The notes below the pieces were generated by a model. It was not told the origin of the DNA. It did not search any database and saw only the letters and a program-made list of their open reading frames with translations. This document shows positions 22,269 through 33,330 of a DNA stretch of 64,000 nt, in pieces (within the stretch, counting starts at the first letter, position 1; each line of letters opens with the position of its first letter). The position numbers and the translations under genes are program-made. Source of the stretch: Clonostachys chloroleuca (Eukaryota > Ascomycota > Sordariomycetes > Hypocreales > Bionectriaceae). The stretch covers positions 4,278,001-4,342,000 of the forward strand of contig JBANAY010000003.1 of NCBI GenBank assembly GCA_037952775.1. The letters run 5' to 3'.

Positions 22269-24623
22269 ATGGGTCCTTTATCTTCCCTGAAAGCGACTCT
22301 GCTCGCTGTAGGGCTCTTTGTCTCGACCTCCGTGTCAAGCCCCCTCCTCGCTCGCAACACCAGCGCGGATGCCAGCTTGGATGCCAGCGCCACCAATTGG
22401 TGGTTCGGTAATGTCGAGCGCACCGGCAAAGTCCCATTTGGAAGCAGCGCTAGCTACCCCGTCTTCCGCAATGTCAAGGACTATGGTGCTGTCGGTGATG
22501 GCAATACAGACGATACCGACGCCATCAACGCAGCCATCACTTCTGGTGGCCGCTGTGGTCGTGGCTGTGACTCGAGCACGAACACGCCTGCCCTCGTCTT
22601 CTTCCCACCTGGAACCTATCTTGTATCCCGACCACTCAACCAGTTCTACTACACGCACATGGTCGGCGATCTTCTCGATGTTCCCACTCTCAAGGCAGCC
22701 GCCGGCTTCACCGGTTTTGCTGTGATTGATGCCAATCCGTATGACAGCAACGGCTTCAACTGGTTCACCAATCAGAACAACTTCTTCCGCCAGATCCGCA
22801 ACTTCAAGATTGACCTCACCGCTCAGCCCATGAACACCGGCACAGGCATCCATTGGCAGGTAGCACAGGCTACCTCCCTGCAGAACATTGAGTTTTTCAT
22901 GGTGCAGTCTGACTCTGAAGATAACCGGCAGCAAGGTATCTTCATGGAGAACGGATCTGGCGGCTTCATGACGGACCTAATCTTCCATGGTGGAGGCATC
23001 GGCGCTGCCTTTGGCTCGCAGCAGTTCACCGCGCGCAACCTCCAGTTCAACAACTGCAAGACCGCTATTTCCATGTTCTGGAACTGGATTTGGAACTTCC
23101 ATGGCCTCAAAGTGACCGGCTGTGGTCTTGGTATCGACATATCCAGCAGGGGTGACGAGGGTCAGAGTGTCGGAACAACCATCATTCAAGACGCCACCTT
23201 TACCAATACTGCTGTCGGTGTTCTGACGGCTTATGATACCAATCAGAGCGGTACCAGTGGTACTCTCATTATTGACAACACCGATTTCGTCAACAGCCCC
23301 GTTGCTGTTCGCTCCGATGTTACCGGAAACACGATTCTGCAAGGCAACAAGCGTATCGCCTCTTTTGTCCAGGGCCGATCCTATGTCGGTTCATCTGGAG
23401 GCGCCGTTCAAGCCGAGCGGCCTGCCCCTGCGAAACCGGCTGTCCTTCTCGATGGCGCTGGGCACATTTTCACTCGCTCAAAACCGCAGTATGAGAACGT
23501 CCCTGCGAGCAAGTTCATCTCCGTTAAGACGCATGGAGCCAAGGGCGACGGTATTGCAGATGACACCGCGGCTCTGCAGGCTGCTTTCGATGCCGCTGCT
23601 GCTGACGAAGTCGTGTTTTTCCCACACGGCGCCTACCTGATCCACGATACTATCGATATCCCCGCGAACATTCGCATTGTCGGCGAGATTTGGCCTCTCT
23701 TGATGGCAGCTGGCGATAGCAACTTCCAAGATCAGCTTAACCCCAAACCTATGCTTCGTGTAGGTCAGCCAGGCGATGTTGGCAATGTTGAGATCTCCGA
23801 CTTCATGATTGAGACCAAGGGCAGCCAGCCAGGCGCGATTCTCATGGAATGGAACTTGGAGTCTGCGTCCAAGGGATCTGCCGGTTTGTGGGACGTTCAC
23901 TTCCGTATTGGCGGATCTGCTGGTACGCAGCTACAATCCGATACCTGTACCAAGACTCCAAATGTTCCCACGCAGCCCAACCCCGACTGTATCGGGGCTT
24001 TCATGCTGATGCATATCACCGAGACTGCCTCGCTTTACATGGAGAATACATGGCTTTGGGTCTCTGACCACGAGCTCGATCGCAACGACTATAATCAAAT
24101 CAACATCTACAACGGCCGTGGCCTTCTTGTGGAATCAACAAAGCCGGTTTGGCTCTGGGGAACCGCATCGGAGCACAATGTTCTGTACAACTATCATTTC
24201 CAGAATGCGCAAAATGTATACATGACAGTCATCCAGACCGAGACAGCCTACTTCCAGGCCAATCCTGACGCAACTGTTCCATTCATCACCCAAGCCGAGT
24301 GGCACGACCCTGAATGGGAGTCTTGCTTGACGAATGACAGGTGCCGAAAGACCTGGGGTCTACGCGTGCAAGATTCCAAAGAGATCCTCTTTTACGGTGG
24401 TGGAATGTACTCGTTCTTTGAAAACTACACACAGGAATGCCTGGATACGGAAAATTGCCAAGACAACATGGTCGAGATCAACAACTCCAATATTATCATG
24501 TATGGTGTGAACACAAAGGCATCCACCAACGTCATCACCCTCAATGGTAAGGGTGCAATGACTCACCTACCGGACAACGAGAGCACCTTTTGCGCGGCTA
24601 TTGCGGCGTTTGTCCCTGCCTGA
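22269..24623 (+). CDS. GH55 exo-beta-1,3-glucanase
   Basis: A single exon encodes 784 aa. The signal peptide (about residues 1-24) is MGPLSSLKATLLAVGLF followed by a Ser-rich stretch. The protein has two tandem pectate-lyase-like beta-helix domains, as expected for GH55. The first opens with VKDYGAVGDGNTDDTDAIN and the second with VKTHGAKGDGIADDTAAL. Other family features are FFPPGTYLVSRPL, the WYWN-like SMFWNWIWNFHG segment, and MLMHITETASLYMENTWLW between the repeats. Length and order match fungal exo-1,3-beta-glucanases, which release glucose or disaccharides from chain ends. It follows the GH81 gene on the same strand and would act on its products. The lack of introns contrasts with the heavily split GH81 gene. 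The gene is intact. Confidence 0.95.
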   Translation: MGPLSSLKATLLAVGLFVSTSVSSPLLARNTSADASLDASATNWWFGNVERTGKVPFGSSASYPVFRNVKDYGAVGDGNTDDTDAINAAITSGGRCGRGCDSSTNTPALVFFPPGTYLVSRPLNQFYYTHMVGDLLDVPTLKAAAGFTGFAVIDANPYDSNGFNWFTNQNNFFRQIRNFKIDLTAQPMNTGTGIHWQVAQATSLQNIEFFMVQSDSEDNRQQGIFMENGSGGFMTDLIFHGGGIGAAFGSQQFTARNLQFNNCKTAISMFWNWIWNFHGLKVTGCGLGIDISSRGDEGQSVGTTIIQDATFTNTAVGVLTAYDTNQSGTSGTLIIDNTDFVNSPVAVRSDVTGNTILQGNKRIASFVQGRSYVGSSGGAVQAERPAPAKPAVLLDGAGHIFTRSKPQYENVPASKFISVKTHGAKGDGIADDTAALQAAFDAAAADEVVFFPHGAYLIHDTIDIPANIRIVGEIWPLLMAAGDSNFQDQLNPKPMLRVGQPGDVGNVEISDFMIETKGSQPGAILMEWNLESASKGSAGLWDVHFRIGGSAGTQLQSDTCTKTPNVPTQPNPDCIGAFMLMHITETASLYMENTWLWVSDHELDRNDYNQINIYNGRGLLVESTKPVWLWGTASEHNVLYNYHFQNAQNVYMTVIQTETAYFQANPDATVPFITQAEWHDPEWESCLTNDRCRKTWGLRVQDSKEILFYGGGMYSFFENYTQECLDTENCQDNMVEINNSNIIMYGVNTKASTNVITLNGKGAMTHLPDNESTFCAAIAAFVPA

Positions 24624-25562
24624 GCTTGAGGTGAGATCTGAGTTACGGAAAAGTTGTATGTAGTGGCGACTTGGCCGAATGGATGCTTGTGAGAAGTATC
24701 AACGAGTCGTAGCGTATGCATTCGCCGGTAAGGCAGATCTGGTAGTTATACTGAAATAAAAGCAACAGAATGCAGTACATGAGCCGTGTTACTCACATTC
24801 AATTTGTTTTGTGTCCCTCCAATGCTCGTGAGCACAGCTTTTTGGGCCAGTATTCTTATCCATCAGACAATTGCCTTCGGCTGCACACAATAGATATGCA
24901 TCCTGGATGCTTCGATACTAGGCAGAAACCTGACCTCCTAGTGTACAGAGGGTTTCGTGATCACGAAATCTTTATTCACAATTGAGGACATAGTGTAACT
25001 CTTGGCGTGGTGCCACTTGTGACTTGTAGCTGCGCAGCAACTTCAGTGAATGGTAACAGAACCCAGTGCCACAATCTCTTCATTCTATGCCATATATCCC
25101 TGCTAAATCATTTCCACATGCCTAACGATCGACATGTATTTTGAGCTTGGAAATATGCTACTAAGCGTGCCTTGCTTCCGCGTGCTTGATCAATTTGACT
25201 TCCGTCCAGACACGATCCCGTCTCACTCGTTCTCCAACCTACCCTGTACTGTGAACTGAACCTTCACACCACTACGCACATTGGTGCACCATCGATAAGC
25301 GAACCACGATAAGGTACACTCTCTGTCAGCCTAGACTGTATTATACACACTCATTGAAAGCAAAATGAATATAGGAGGCTTTAGCCTCGTTCAGGTTGCT
25401 GTTGGGGCTGGCTGATAATCCGCACACGTATCTACACGGCGGATGTAGCAACAGACACCTAGCTACAGTGTTGCAGCAAATGTAGGTTTGCTTCAAGTTC
25501 ACGTGTATTTTTGGCCGCTAATCCACTCTGCATTCGCAAATTGTGACATCCTAGCAGTAACA
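24624..25562. other. Intergenic between convergent GH55 and GH128 genes
   Basis: No gene is recognised. The sequence is AT-leaning in part and I see no repeat family. Confidence 0.5.
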
Positions 25563-26477
25563 TCAAGCCGAGATGGGATCAAGGCCAGTTTCACCAAAGC
25601 CAAGATACAAGGAGCCAATGTTTGTGAGGAGGCCACCATTGTTTAGAAATGTAGCATTGGGCCCGACATTACTGACCTGGGACCTGAAAGAACCAAAATA
25701 GCTGTATCTGTCTATCTTTGGGTGGTTGTCCAGGTACTCGGCCGACAGTCGATAGAACTCCTTCGTTGCCTCGAGGTTCTGGTGAGCAAACGCGTATTCG
25801 GTGACCCAGATACGAGCATCGGGAAATCTGGAAGTCGTCTGTTAGACGATATTATTATGTCTGCCTCTCTAGAACCACTTACTCTGCGATTGCTTCGTCG
25901 ATGTGAGACATAAACCCTCCGAAATTGTCATACCAATGGACGGGGACAAAGTCGTACTCGCACTTTCTGTTGAGTAGCTGCGTGCAATTGCCCTCAAATT
26001 CACGAAGCCATTGGATCCCCCATCCCGCCCCAGAGACAGAAGGCAGACCCAACTTGATCCCGCGGCTCCTCAGAGGTACAAAGTTGGCCACGTAACCGCG
26101 AGCGGCTTTGGCAGGAGTAAGATCGCTCCCCCCCAGTCCCATCGCATATCTGGTTCATTGAAGGCTAGGACGTGGCGAATATTGACTCCCGCATCCAGCT
26201 GGCTGTTGATTGAGTTGAGAAAGCCTGTATCGTCTGGATCGTCTCCCATACCCCACATCATGGGCACAAACTCCAGGTCAGAGGCAGGGGGGTTATACGC
26301 AGCATGTGGCTCTCTGCCGTAAGTATAGTACCACGTAAGGACCGAGTTATGTTGGATCCAGATTGCATCGTCTTGTGGCCAGGCTTCGTTGGGGACGTAG
26401 ACAAGACCTCGTTTTGGGGAGGCTGCGCACAGAGTGCCAAAGACAGCAAGAGTTGTCCAGCAACGAGATGGTATCAT
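25563..26477 (-). CDS. GH128-type (Asl1-like) endo-beta-1,3-glucanase, frameshifted in a G run
   Basis: Exon 1 starts at 26477 and runs to 25883; a 55-nt intron is followed by exon 2 at 25827-25563. The signal peptide is MIPSRCWTTLAVFGTLCAA. GH128 features are TWYYTYGREP, EFVPMMWG, the acid/base motif VLAFNEPDM and the nucleophile motif IWVTEYAFAHQN, with FVPVHWYDNFGGF between them. At 26128-26134 a run of seven C (G on the coding strand) breaks the frame: upstream ends in RWDWGG and downstream continues as GSDLTPAKAARGY in another frame. One extra G would restore a continuous protein of normal length. It is either a sequencing or assembly error, or a recent null mutation. No splice sites can explain it. 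The natural product would be a small secreted glucanase. Confidence 0.82.
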
Positions 26478-28049
26478 GTCTCAGTAAGGATTCAAAGCAA
26501 ATAATGAGTAAGATAGTCTTACCACAACCAGTGCCAAACATGCCCTTTGACCATATCTTATAGAGTATCACATCTTGTCTTTCTACATAGGGAGGTCGCG
26601 GTCAAAGGAAATGTCTGCAGGGATGTTAGCGGGAGGCCCAAAACGTCAGAAAAGCACATGTATACTCAGATCACTAGGTGCAAATCTTCATCCTTGTTCC
26701 TCCCTCCTCTTCATCAGCGTTCTAACCTAATGTGGCACTTGATACCTGACCGAATGGGACTGTGTTGTTTCGTCGCATATCCTCTAGACCAAAGTTCGAA
26801 TGGGAATTGAGCAGGGGTAACCCGGCACAATGTAGTCTTCGCTGAAGAGGTGCCGTTTTCTCCCCGTTCGCGCTCGATTCGGGCCTACTAGGCCCAGAAA
26901 CTTGCTGCAAGAGAAACAAAAGCTCCGTCACAACGGCGTTGTCAGTCGGAGAAACGTGAATGAGATGCTCTCTAGAGATTTCGATTGACATGTGAGCCAA
27001 GTTCGTTGCTAGATGGCAGAGACAACGAAAAATACCGAGATGGGAGCAAACGAAATGGCTGCAGTGGTTCAATTGTGGCTCAGCAAAGGTCGATGGAATC
27101 CAAAGGAGAGACGCAGGGATCGTCAACATACGACAATCCGGCTGCCTCCGCGACAAAACTTATCGAGTAGGGTCTTGGAAATCCTCTGACCACATAGTTG
27201 GTTACAACTGCCACCTCGCTGGCCTTGACAGCCACGAGAGCAAGGCTGGAATCCAGTGCAAGCACGTTCCCCGATGGGCTTGAAGCTGCGCTAGAGCAGA
27301 ACAAGCCGGTGTGGGTGACTTCAAAATTGTGACCCGCGGTAGCTCGGAGTTAACGAGAAGACGAGTGGGGGCGTCGGAACTTGGACTTGGAGACCTCTTC
27401 AGGCAGGAGGACTTCCCCGGACTGGCTTTCGAGCGGGTACAACCGCCATCTAGATGCACTGGACTGAAAGCTCCCCGCATTGGGGGAATCGTGTCCAGCC
27501 CGTTGCACTGCTTACACCCCAGTCTCTTCTGTACTGGTCGTGGGTCTCTGCACAGAACAGGGCCGAATCGGAGCCATCAAGTGGTGTACCAAGAGCATGG
27601 TCACTGGTGGGAAAGGTTAGTCACCTGTTGAAACTTACGGGACTCGCATATGCATGTAGGCTTAGATCAAGTACTCGTACCTGAGAAGGCTAATTGACCG
27701 AATCTCTCGAATGGAGACCATGCATCTTGCACGTCCCTGACGCCGCCTGCACTGTTTGCAACCAGGGAGAGACAGCTGTTGACCCTTGCTTCTCAGCTTT
27801 AGCTTCTACCGGTGTGGCAGCCATGTGTTCCCATCCCGCGCCTCAATTCGGGGAGAACCACATTCCTGCTCGCCTCGCCCTAAACCTATGAAGCTGATGA
27901 TGCTGCATTGAAAATGAGCGCATTCCCGTCGTGATCATTACTTGAAGCCCCTCGCCATCTACGTTCCATCTTCTCGCTCACCTGTCCCGGTTGCCCTTTT
28001 CTACCTAGACGACATTGTTCATCTTTCATCCTGTCACCCGTCTTCCAAT
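26478..28049. other. Intergenic, 1.6 kb
   Basis: The open frames here (for example 26722-27156 minus and 27311-27631 plus) have no family match that I know and overlap on opposite strands. I see no convincing gene. The region separates the GH128 gene and the sugar transporter and probably contains both promoters, since they are divergent. Confidence 0.45.
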
Positions 28050-29675
28050 ATGAGTCAGCTCGCCGAAGATCCGGTGACTTCGCGTTCGGACGGTCCTCAC
28101 ATTGGCAAGCCGAAGGTTCTGCTCAAGCAGGAGGCTATTCGTGTTGATCACAATGCGGAGAACGCCTTGACCGTGAAGCAGGTTTTCAAGAACCATCCTG
28201 CTGTTGTGTGGTGGTGCTTCTTCTGGGCTATGGCTGCTGTTGGCTGGTTAGTGTCTCATTGCCGACCTGATCCCGGTCGATAGTACTAAACTCATGACGA
28301 TAGGGGATTTGATGCCCAGGTCAACGGAGGCATGCTCGCTGTCAAGTCGTTCCGTCGTGACTTTGGGTACATCTTCGAGGGCGAGCCTGTTTTGCCCGCC
28401 AGCTGGCAGAGTGCGTTCAACGCCATCTCTTCCGTCGGGCAGTTTGGCGGCGGCTTCCTCTGCTCGTATCTCGCAGATCGCTACGGTCGCAGGTGGTCAC
28501 TTCTTGGCGGCGTTGTCATTGCGACTGGCGGCATCATCGGCGAGATCCTCTCCACCACCAATGTCGCTTTCCTCATCTCGAAGCTCATTCTCGGTGTCGG
28601 CCTCGGCTTCTACCTGACGATTGCGCCACTGGCCACGTCTGAGATAAGCCCCGTCGTCTTTCGAGGTATCGCAACGGCAGGCGTGCAGTTTGGCATCGGA
28701 TCTGGGCAGCTTCTCTCTAATGCTGCCATCAAGGCCTTTGGCGAATGGGAGAGTCGCTGGGCTTATAGGGCACCCTTTGCCCTCCAACTCTTCTTCTGTG
28801 TGTTCCTGCTAGCTGGCCTCCCTTTTGCGCCCGAAAGCCCGTGGTGGCTGGCACGCAGAGGCAAGCGTGACGAGGCCAAGAACGCTCTGATACGACTTTA
28901 CGGATCCGGTGTCGATATCGACATCAAATTGGCCGCTCTGGAAACCACCATTGCCGAGGAAGAGGCTGCCAGATCGAGCCAAGGTTCTCTCATCCAGTGT
29001 TTCCGGGGCACCAATCTCGTCCGTACCTCGATCAGTATCTGCATTTTCCTCTGCCAGCACTTCACTGGAATCATCTTTGCTCTCGGATACTCGTCCTACT
29101 TCTTCCAGCTTGCCGGCCTCGAGACCTGGAGGAGCTTTGATCTTGGTGTAGGAGTCACGGCCGCAGGTGTTGGCGCCACAATCATCAGCTGGTTCATCAT
29201 CGAGAGAGTTGGACGTCGCAATCTTTTCCTTTTGGGATTGGTAGTGCTCACTACCATTCTTATTCTCATCGGCATTCTCGATGTCATTCCATCGGGAGGA
29301 GCCAAGTGGGCCCAGGCTTCTCTCACCATCGTCTATAGTTTCTTCTACTTTGCGACACTCGGAGCTATGGCTTTTGCTATTTTGGGAGAAGTCAGTAGCA
29401 CCTCTCTCCGAGCACCGACCATTGCCATCGCCACTGCCACCCAGGCTGCCATTGGCACGCTCTTCAACAGCGTGATCCCATACATGATCAACCCGGACGA
29501 AGGAAACCTCAGAGGCAAAGTTGGCTTCGTCTTTGGGGGTCTTTCTGCCGTTGCGACTGTCTGGGCCTTTTTCTTCGTCCCTGAGCTCAAGGGCCGACCT
29601 TTTGATGAGATTGACTACATGTTCCAAAGCAAGGTGTCTCCACGCAGAATGGGATCATATGTCGTCAGTTTGTGA
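28050..29675 (+). CDS. MFS sugar transporter (maltose/alpha-glucoside-permease type)
   Basis: Exon 1 is 28050-28246 and exon 2 is 28304-29675, with a 57-nt intron in phase 2; the product is 522 aa. The start is the ATG at 28050, which gives MSQLAEDPVTS. Sugar-porter signatures are present: GFDAQVNGGM in the first membrane segment, LADRYGRRWSLLGG between segments 2 and 3, FAPESPWWLARRGKRDEA after segment 6, a QHFTG motif in segment 7, ERVGRRNLFLLG, and VPELKGRPFDEIDYMF near the C-terminus. These fit plasma-membrane disaccharide/hexose proton symporters. Next to secreted beta-1,3-glucanases and a cytosolic beta-glucosidase it could import laminari-oligosaccharides or glucose, but the substrate is an inference. 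Confidence 0.93.
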
Positions 29676-30366
29676 AGAGCAATAAGGCGTACGTATAGAG
29701 TAGAAATTGGCGCGGGGTGGGATCTATTTTCATAGGGACCGGTGGTCGGATTCTTTTGCGAGCTTGGCCGTTGAGATCGCTGCAGCCACTCTCTATATTA
29801 TTTCAAAAGCAAAGGGATGCCGATAGCGCGAATTGGTATTGATAGCTCAATTATTCTAGCTTGGTAGATGCGAGGAAATCAATGACGACCTTATATGCTC
29901 CGGTGGCTTGTGACTGACAACATATATTCGAGAGGAAATAGGTTATTTAAAGATGTTTCTTCTAGTCTTCAAGCTTATTACACACCCCTTTCTGATACTC
30001 ACTAAGATCTGCGATCCGCGGTCTCAGCTTTTTGGTCCATCAGTCGACGGAAACTTTGGTGCATCTGTGTTTCCATAACCTCGGTGATTGGACAATGAGA
30101 GGAACGCGCGGACATTGCTCTCCGTCGGAGGCTGCGGAATGTCACTGGAAGCAGGTACGACGCCGGACATAGACCACCCGCCTCGAATAACAGGCGAAAC
30201 AGTTCGCTTGTTGTATATACGGGGAAATCCAAGTTTTGCTACTGAACCTAAATAGCGCTCGAGGAGTCGAAGTCTCGGATAAGCGTCCTCAGCATATCTT
30301 ATTTCTATGTTACATGCGACAAAACCAGGTGATGTGAACACCAACTGCCGCTTCGACTAAGCCATC
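29676..30366. other. Intergenic, no gene seen
   Basis: Short minus-strand frames near 30000-30344 have no recognisable content. The right end is the promoter of the SDR gene. Confidence 0.45.
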
Positions 30367-31265
30367 ATGTCAGATTTGATTCGTCCAGAGCCCCCGTCAC
30401 GGTCATTGCACGGGCTAGTCGCCATAGTCACAGGCGCTGCTGACTCAGGTATAGGAAATGGGCGTACGCTCTCCATGTTACTTGCTGCCGATAGGTGCAG
30501 AGTATTGCGTTTGCACAGAAATTTCGACTGGGCAGAGCAAACAGTGCAGATGGTCAAGGAGAACATAGCCGGAGCGCAAGCCTTGGTGGTGCTGAGCGAC
30601 GTGACCTCTGCGGCCGACTGCGAGTCTGCCATCAACGCCGCATTGCAGCAATTTGGCCGTCTGGACATCTTGGTCAATAATCTAGTTGTCTCTGGCGCAC
30701 CTGGTACTGCTGTTGAGGTAGATATGGAGCAATGGGCCAAGGGTTTGGAGCTCAATGTCTCTAGCATGGTCCAGATGGCCAAATATGCTATACCAGCGAT
30801 GATGAAGAATATGGGCGAGATCAAAGGCAGCATTATCAACATGGGCAGCATTGCTGGCCTCAAAGGGGGAACACCGCACTTACTATATCCCACTGCAAAG
30901 TGCGCTGTAGTAAACCTGACCAGAGCCATGGCTGCTCAGCACGCGCTTGAAGGGATTAGAGTCAATTGTATCTGCCCAGGAGTAAGTCTGAATACGGATT
31001 CCCCTTGACTCTTGGAGGCTAATCGGGGCAGATGTTGTACACGCCAATGATGTACGCAAACGGCATGTCAGAAGAGGCGAGACAGGCCAGACAGAAGAGA
31101 AGCCTCCTTGGCACCGAGGGCAACGGCTGGGATGCTGCTTGTGCCACGGTATTTCTCGCCGGACCTCATGCTAGATGGATAACAGGATTCATTTTTCCCG
31201 TCGATGCTGGGACAACTGCTGCAGTCGGTATAGGCCTTCCAAAGACGGCGAGCGTAAACGGATGA
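30367..31265 (+). CDS. Short-chain dehydrogenase/reductase (SDR)
   Basis: The two exons, 30367-30981 and 31032-31265, join in phase 0 across a 50-nt intron and encode 282 aa. Classical SDR features are the cofactor loop VTGAADSGIG, an LVVLSDVTS acidic segment, ILVNNLVVSG, NMGSIAGLKGG with the catalytic Ser, and YPTAK as the active-site Tyr-Lys pair, followed by VNCICPG across the intron. The C-terminus has FLAGPHARWITGFIFPVDAG, the usual last-strand motif. It probably oxidises or reduces a small alcohol or ketone with NAD(P) in the cytosol; the substrate is not predictable. No peroxisomal or secretory signal is present. Confidence 0.92.
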
Positions 31266-32100
31266 GCGCATAGCTTGACAGGTAGACTCACGTAGGCGCT
31301 CTAGTTCTGGGGCAAAAGTGGTGGCAGAAAATAGGCGATTCCTTCTGATCTACTCCAAAGATTAATTAATCTTTACGGTTTTGACAGTTTCGAAGTTTGA
31401 GGATCACTCAACGTAATGTCCTTATTCATGTACAATTTGGTACTTCATCGTGTGCAATTTCGCATGCGCATCAGCAATATGTCGACGCGCGTACCAAAAT
31501 AGCCACAGATCACGAGCAATCACCCATCAAGAGGAGGAAGAACTCTGTATACAGACATAATGTGACAAACTAATTAGATTGCCTAAACCGTATTCCGTCA
31601 GTTCAAAGTGCCAAAACCAATCTGGCACGAAAACAAAGGTGGCTATATTGTTGTCACTATGAATTGACGCATTGGATTCTTCTTTTCCTTCAGGGCTACC
31701 CAACAAGCTAGTGAAACCTAGGACTTGTGTGGCTTCTTCGCCAAGAACACTTGAGCTTTGGGGCGTCATCATTTCACGGCGGTATAACTAGTGGCACCGG
31801 ACACCTACTGCCCATAAATATACTACCACTGACGGAGTTACATTTTCAAGCCGGGTCAAAGGAATAAAAGATTCCGGCACGAGCGCAGTCCTTACGTCCG
31901 CTGGGAGGTCGGACATCCATGTCCGGGTTGGTTGGTAGCTGAGTCATGTGGGCCTAGATGACTTCAATGTTGGAAAGCTCAACTACTAGTAGCCCCGAAT
32001 TCCCCAGACCCTGCAGCTGGTTTTCCCCAGACTCGGGTAGCATTCAGACCGGGCACGCCACTTACATTGAACTTTACCCAGACGACACAAGTCTGCGCAA
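31266..32100. other. Intergenic, no gene seen
   Basis: An 81-codon minus-strand frame (31527-31772) lacks family features. The right part may be the old promoter of the decayed permease that follows. Confidence 0.45.
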
Positions 32101-33330
32101 TGTCGGACGAGAGGAACCCCTCTGCCGCGACGCCTCCGCTCGATAATGCTGAAGTTGCTCATCTGGAGAAGCGGCAGCAAGCAGGACTCCACGATGCTGT
32201 GACGGGCTTCGAGGGCATGTCTCCCGAGCAACACAGCAAGACTTTTCGAAAGGATGACTTGCGCCTTATGCCCCTGCTCATGGCCCTTTACCTTATTGCC
32301 AACCTCGACAGGTGAGATTCCAGCGTACTCCTTGGATACCATTTTACAACTGCTAATGCCATGTTCCCAGAGCAAATCTGGGCAATGATAAGATTGAAGG
32401 CCCTGAGGCCGACCTCAAGATGACTGGCAACAACTACAATATTGCGAACGTGATGTTCTTTATCCCGTAAATTCTGTATGAAATACCTTCGAACTGGATC
32501 CTCCTCAACTTCAACAAGCCGTCAACCTGGATCAGTCTCATCGCCATCGCTTAGGGCATCGTCATGACCTCCAGCGGATTCACCCAGAACTTTAGGGGCC
32601 TAGTAGGCACTCGCATACTACTCGGCGTTTTTGAATACGTTCTATCTGCCCCTTACGCTTGTTCGAACACTTCTTCGAGCCCTCTGGCTAACGTGTATGA
32701 ACCACAGAGCTGGGTTCTTTCCAGGTGCCGTCTATCTTCTCAACCAGTGGTACCCTCCCAAGATGACGCAGTTCCGCATGTCTTTGCTACTGTGCTGCTG
32801 CCATGTCTAGCGCCTTCTCGGGCCTCTTAGCCGCCGCCATCGCCAAGATGTCCGGAATTGCGTGCTATAACGGCTGGCGATGGGTCTTTATCACTGAAGG
32901 CATCTTGACAGTCGTACTTGGTTTGTCGACCTTTTTCCTCCTACCTGATTCGCTGTCGCACTCTACCCGCTGACTCTCAGAAGATGAGATTCAGTATCTG
33001 AACTTCCTGTACCAGAAACATCGCGGCGGTCATGCTCAGCAAAACGAGCCGCAGCGAGAAGGGGTTCCAGCAGAGAAGACAAACAAATGGAAGGTTCTGG
33101 GAAGCGTTCTGACCGATTAGCAGTTCTTCCTGCAGACTCTTATCTGGATGGCCTTATCGGTGCCTCCGTATATGCTTAAGTTTACTCTTCGCAAATCATG
33201 GTCAATCTAGACTTCAACAGCACCCGGGTGCAGCTTCTGTTAGCCCCCCTATATCGCTAGCGCTATATTAGCGATTGTGGTGTCTAAGTTTGCAGATAGA
33301 TCGCTCTGATCTTGCCAGCTAATTCAAGAT
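32101..33330 (+). pseudogene. Decayed MFS permease of the allantoate/nicotinate (Dal5-like) group
   Basis: The start (ATG at 32100-32102, MSDERNPSAATPPLD) and first exon are intact to LYLIANLDR, where a normal intron begins. The following coding sequence is recognisable (LGNDKIEGPEADLKMTGN, then LLAAAIAKM, NGWRWVFITEGILTVVLG and FFLQTLIWM) but broken. Stops replace expected Trp codons at three sites: TAG in the IAxGIVMT context near 32552, TGA in RxLSEDE near 32972, and TAG in LTDxQFFLQ near 33118. A TAA lies in the ILYEIP context near 32469, and the frame slips near 32790. Intron borders are partly preserved. The Trp-to-stop changes are all G-to-A on the coding strand, as expected from C deamination on the other strand. 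Confidence 0.88.

Noticed and set aside
22335..22934. A 199-codon minus-strand frame inside the GH55 gene
   Set aside because: Shadow of a well-supported exon; no family features.
28809..29627. A 272-codon open frame antisense to the sugar transporter
   Set aside because: It lies wholly opposite a clear MFS exon, is highly charged and low in complexity, and is a codon-bias shadow.
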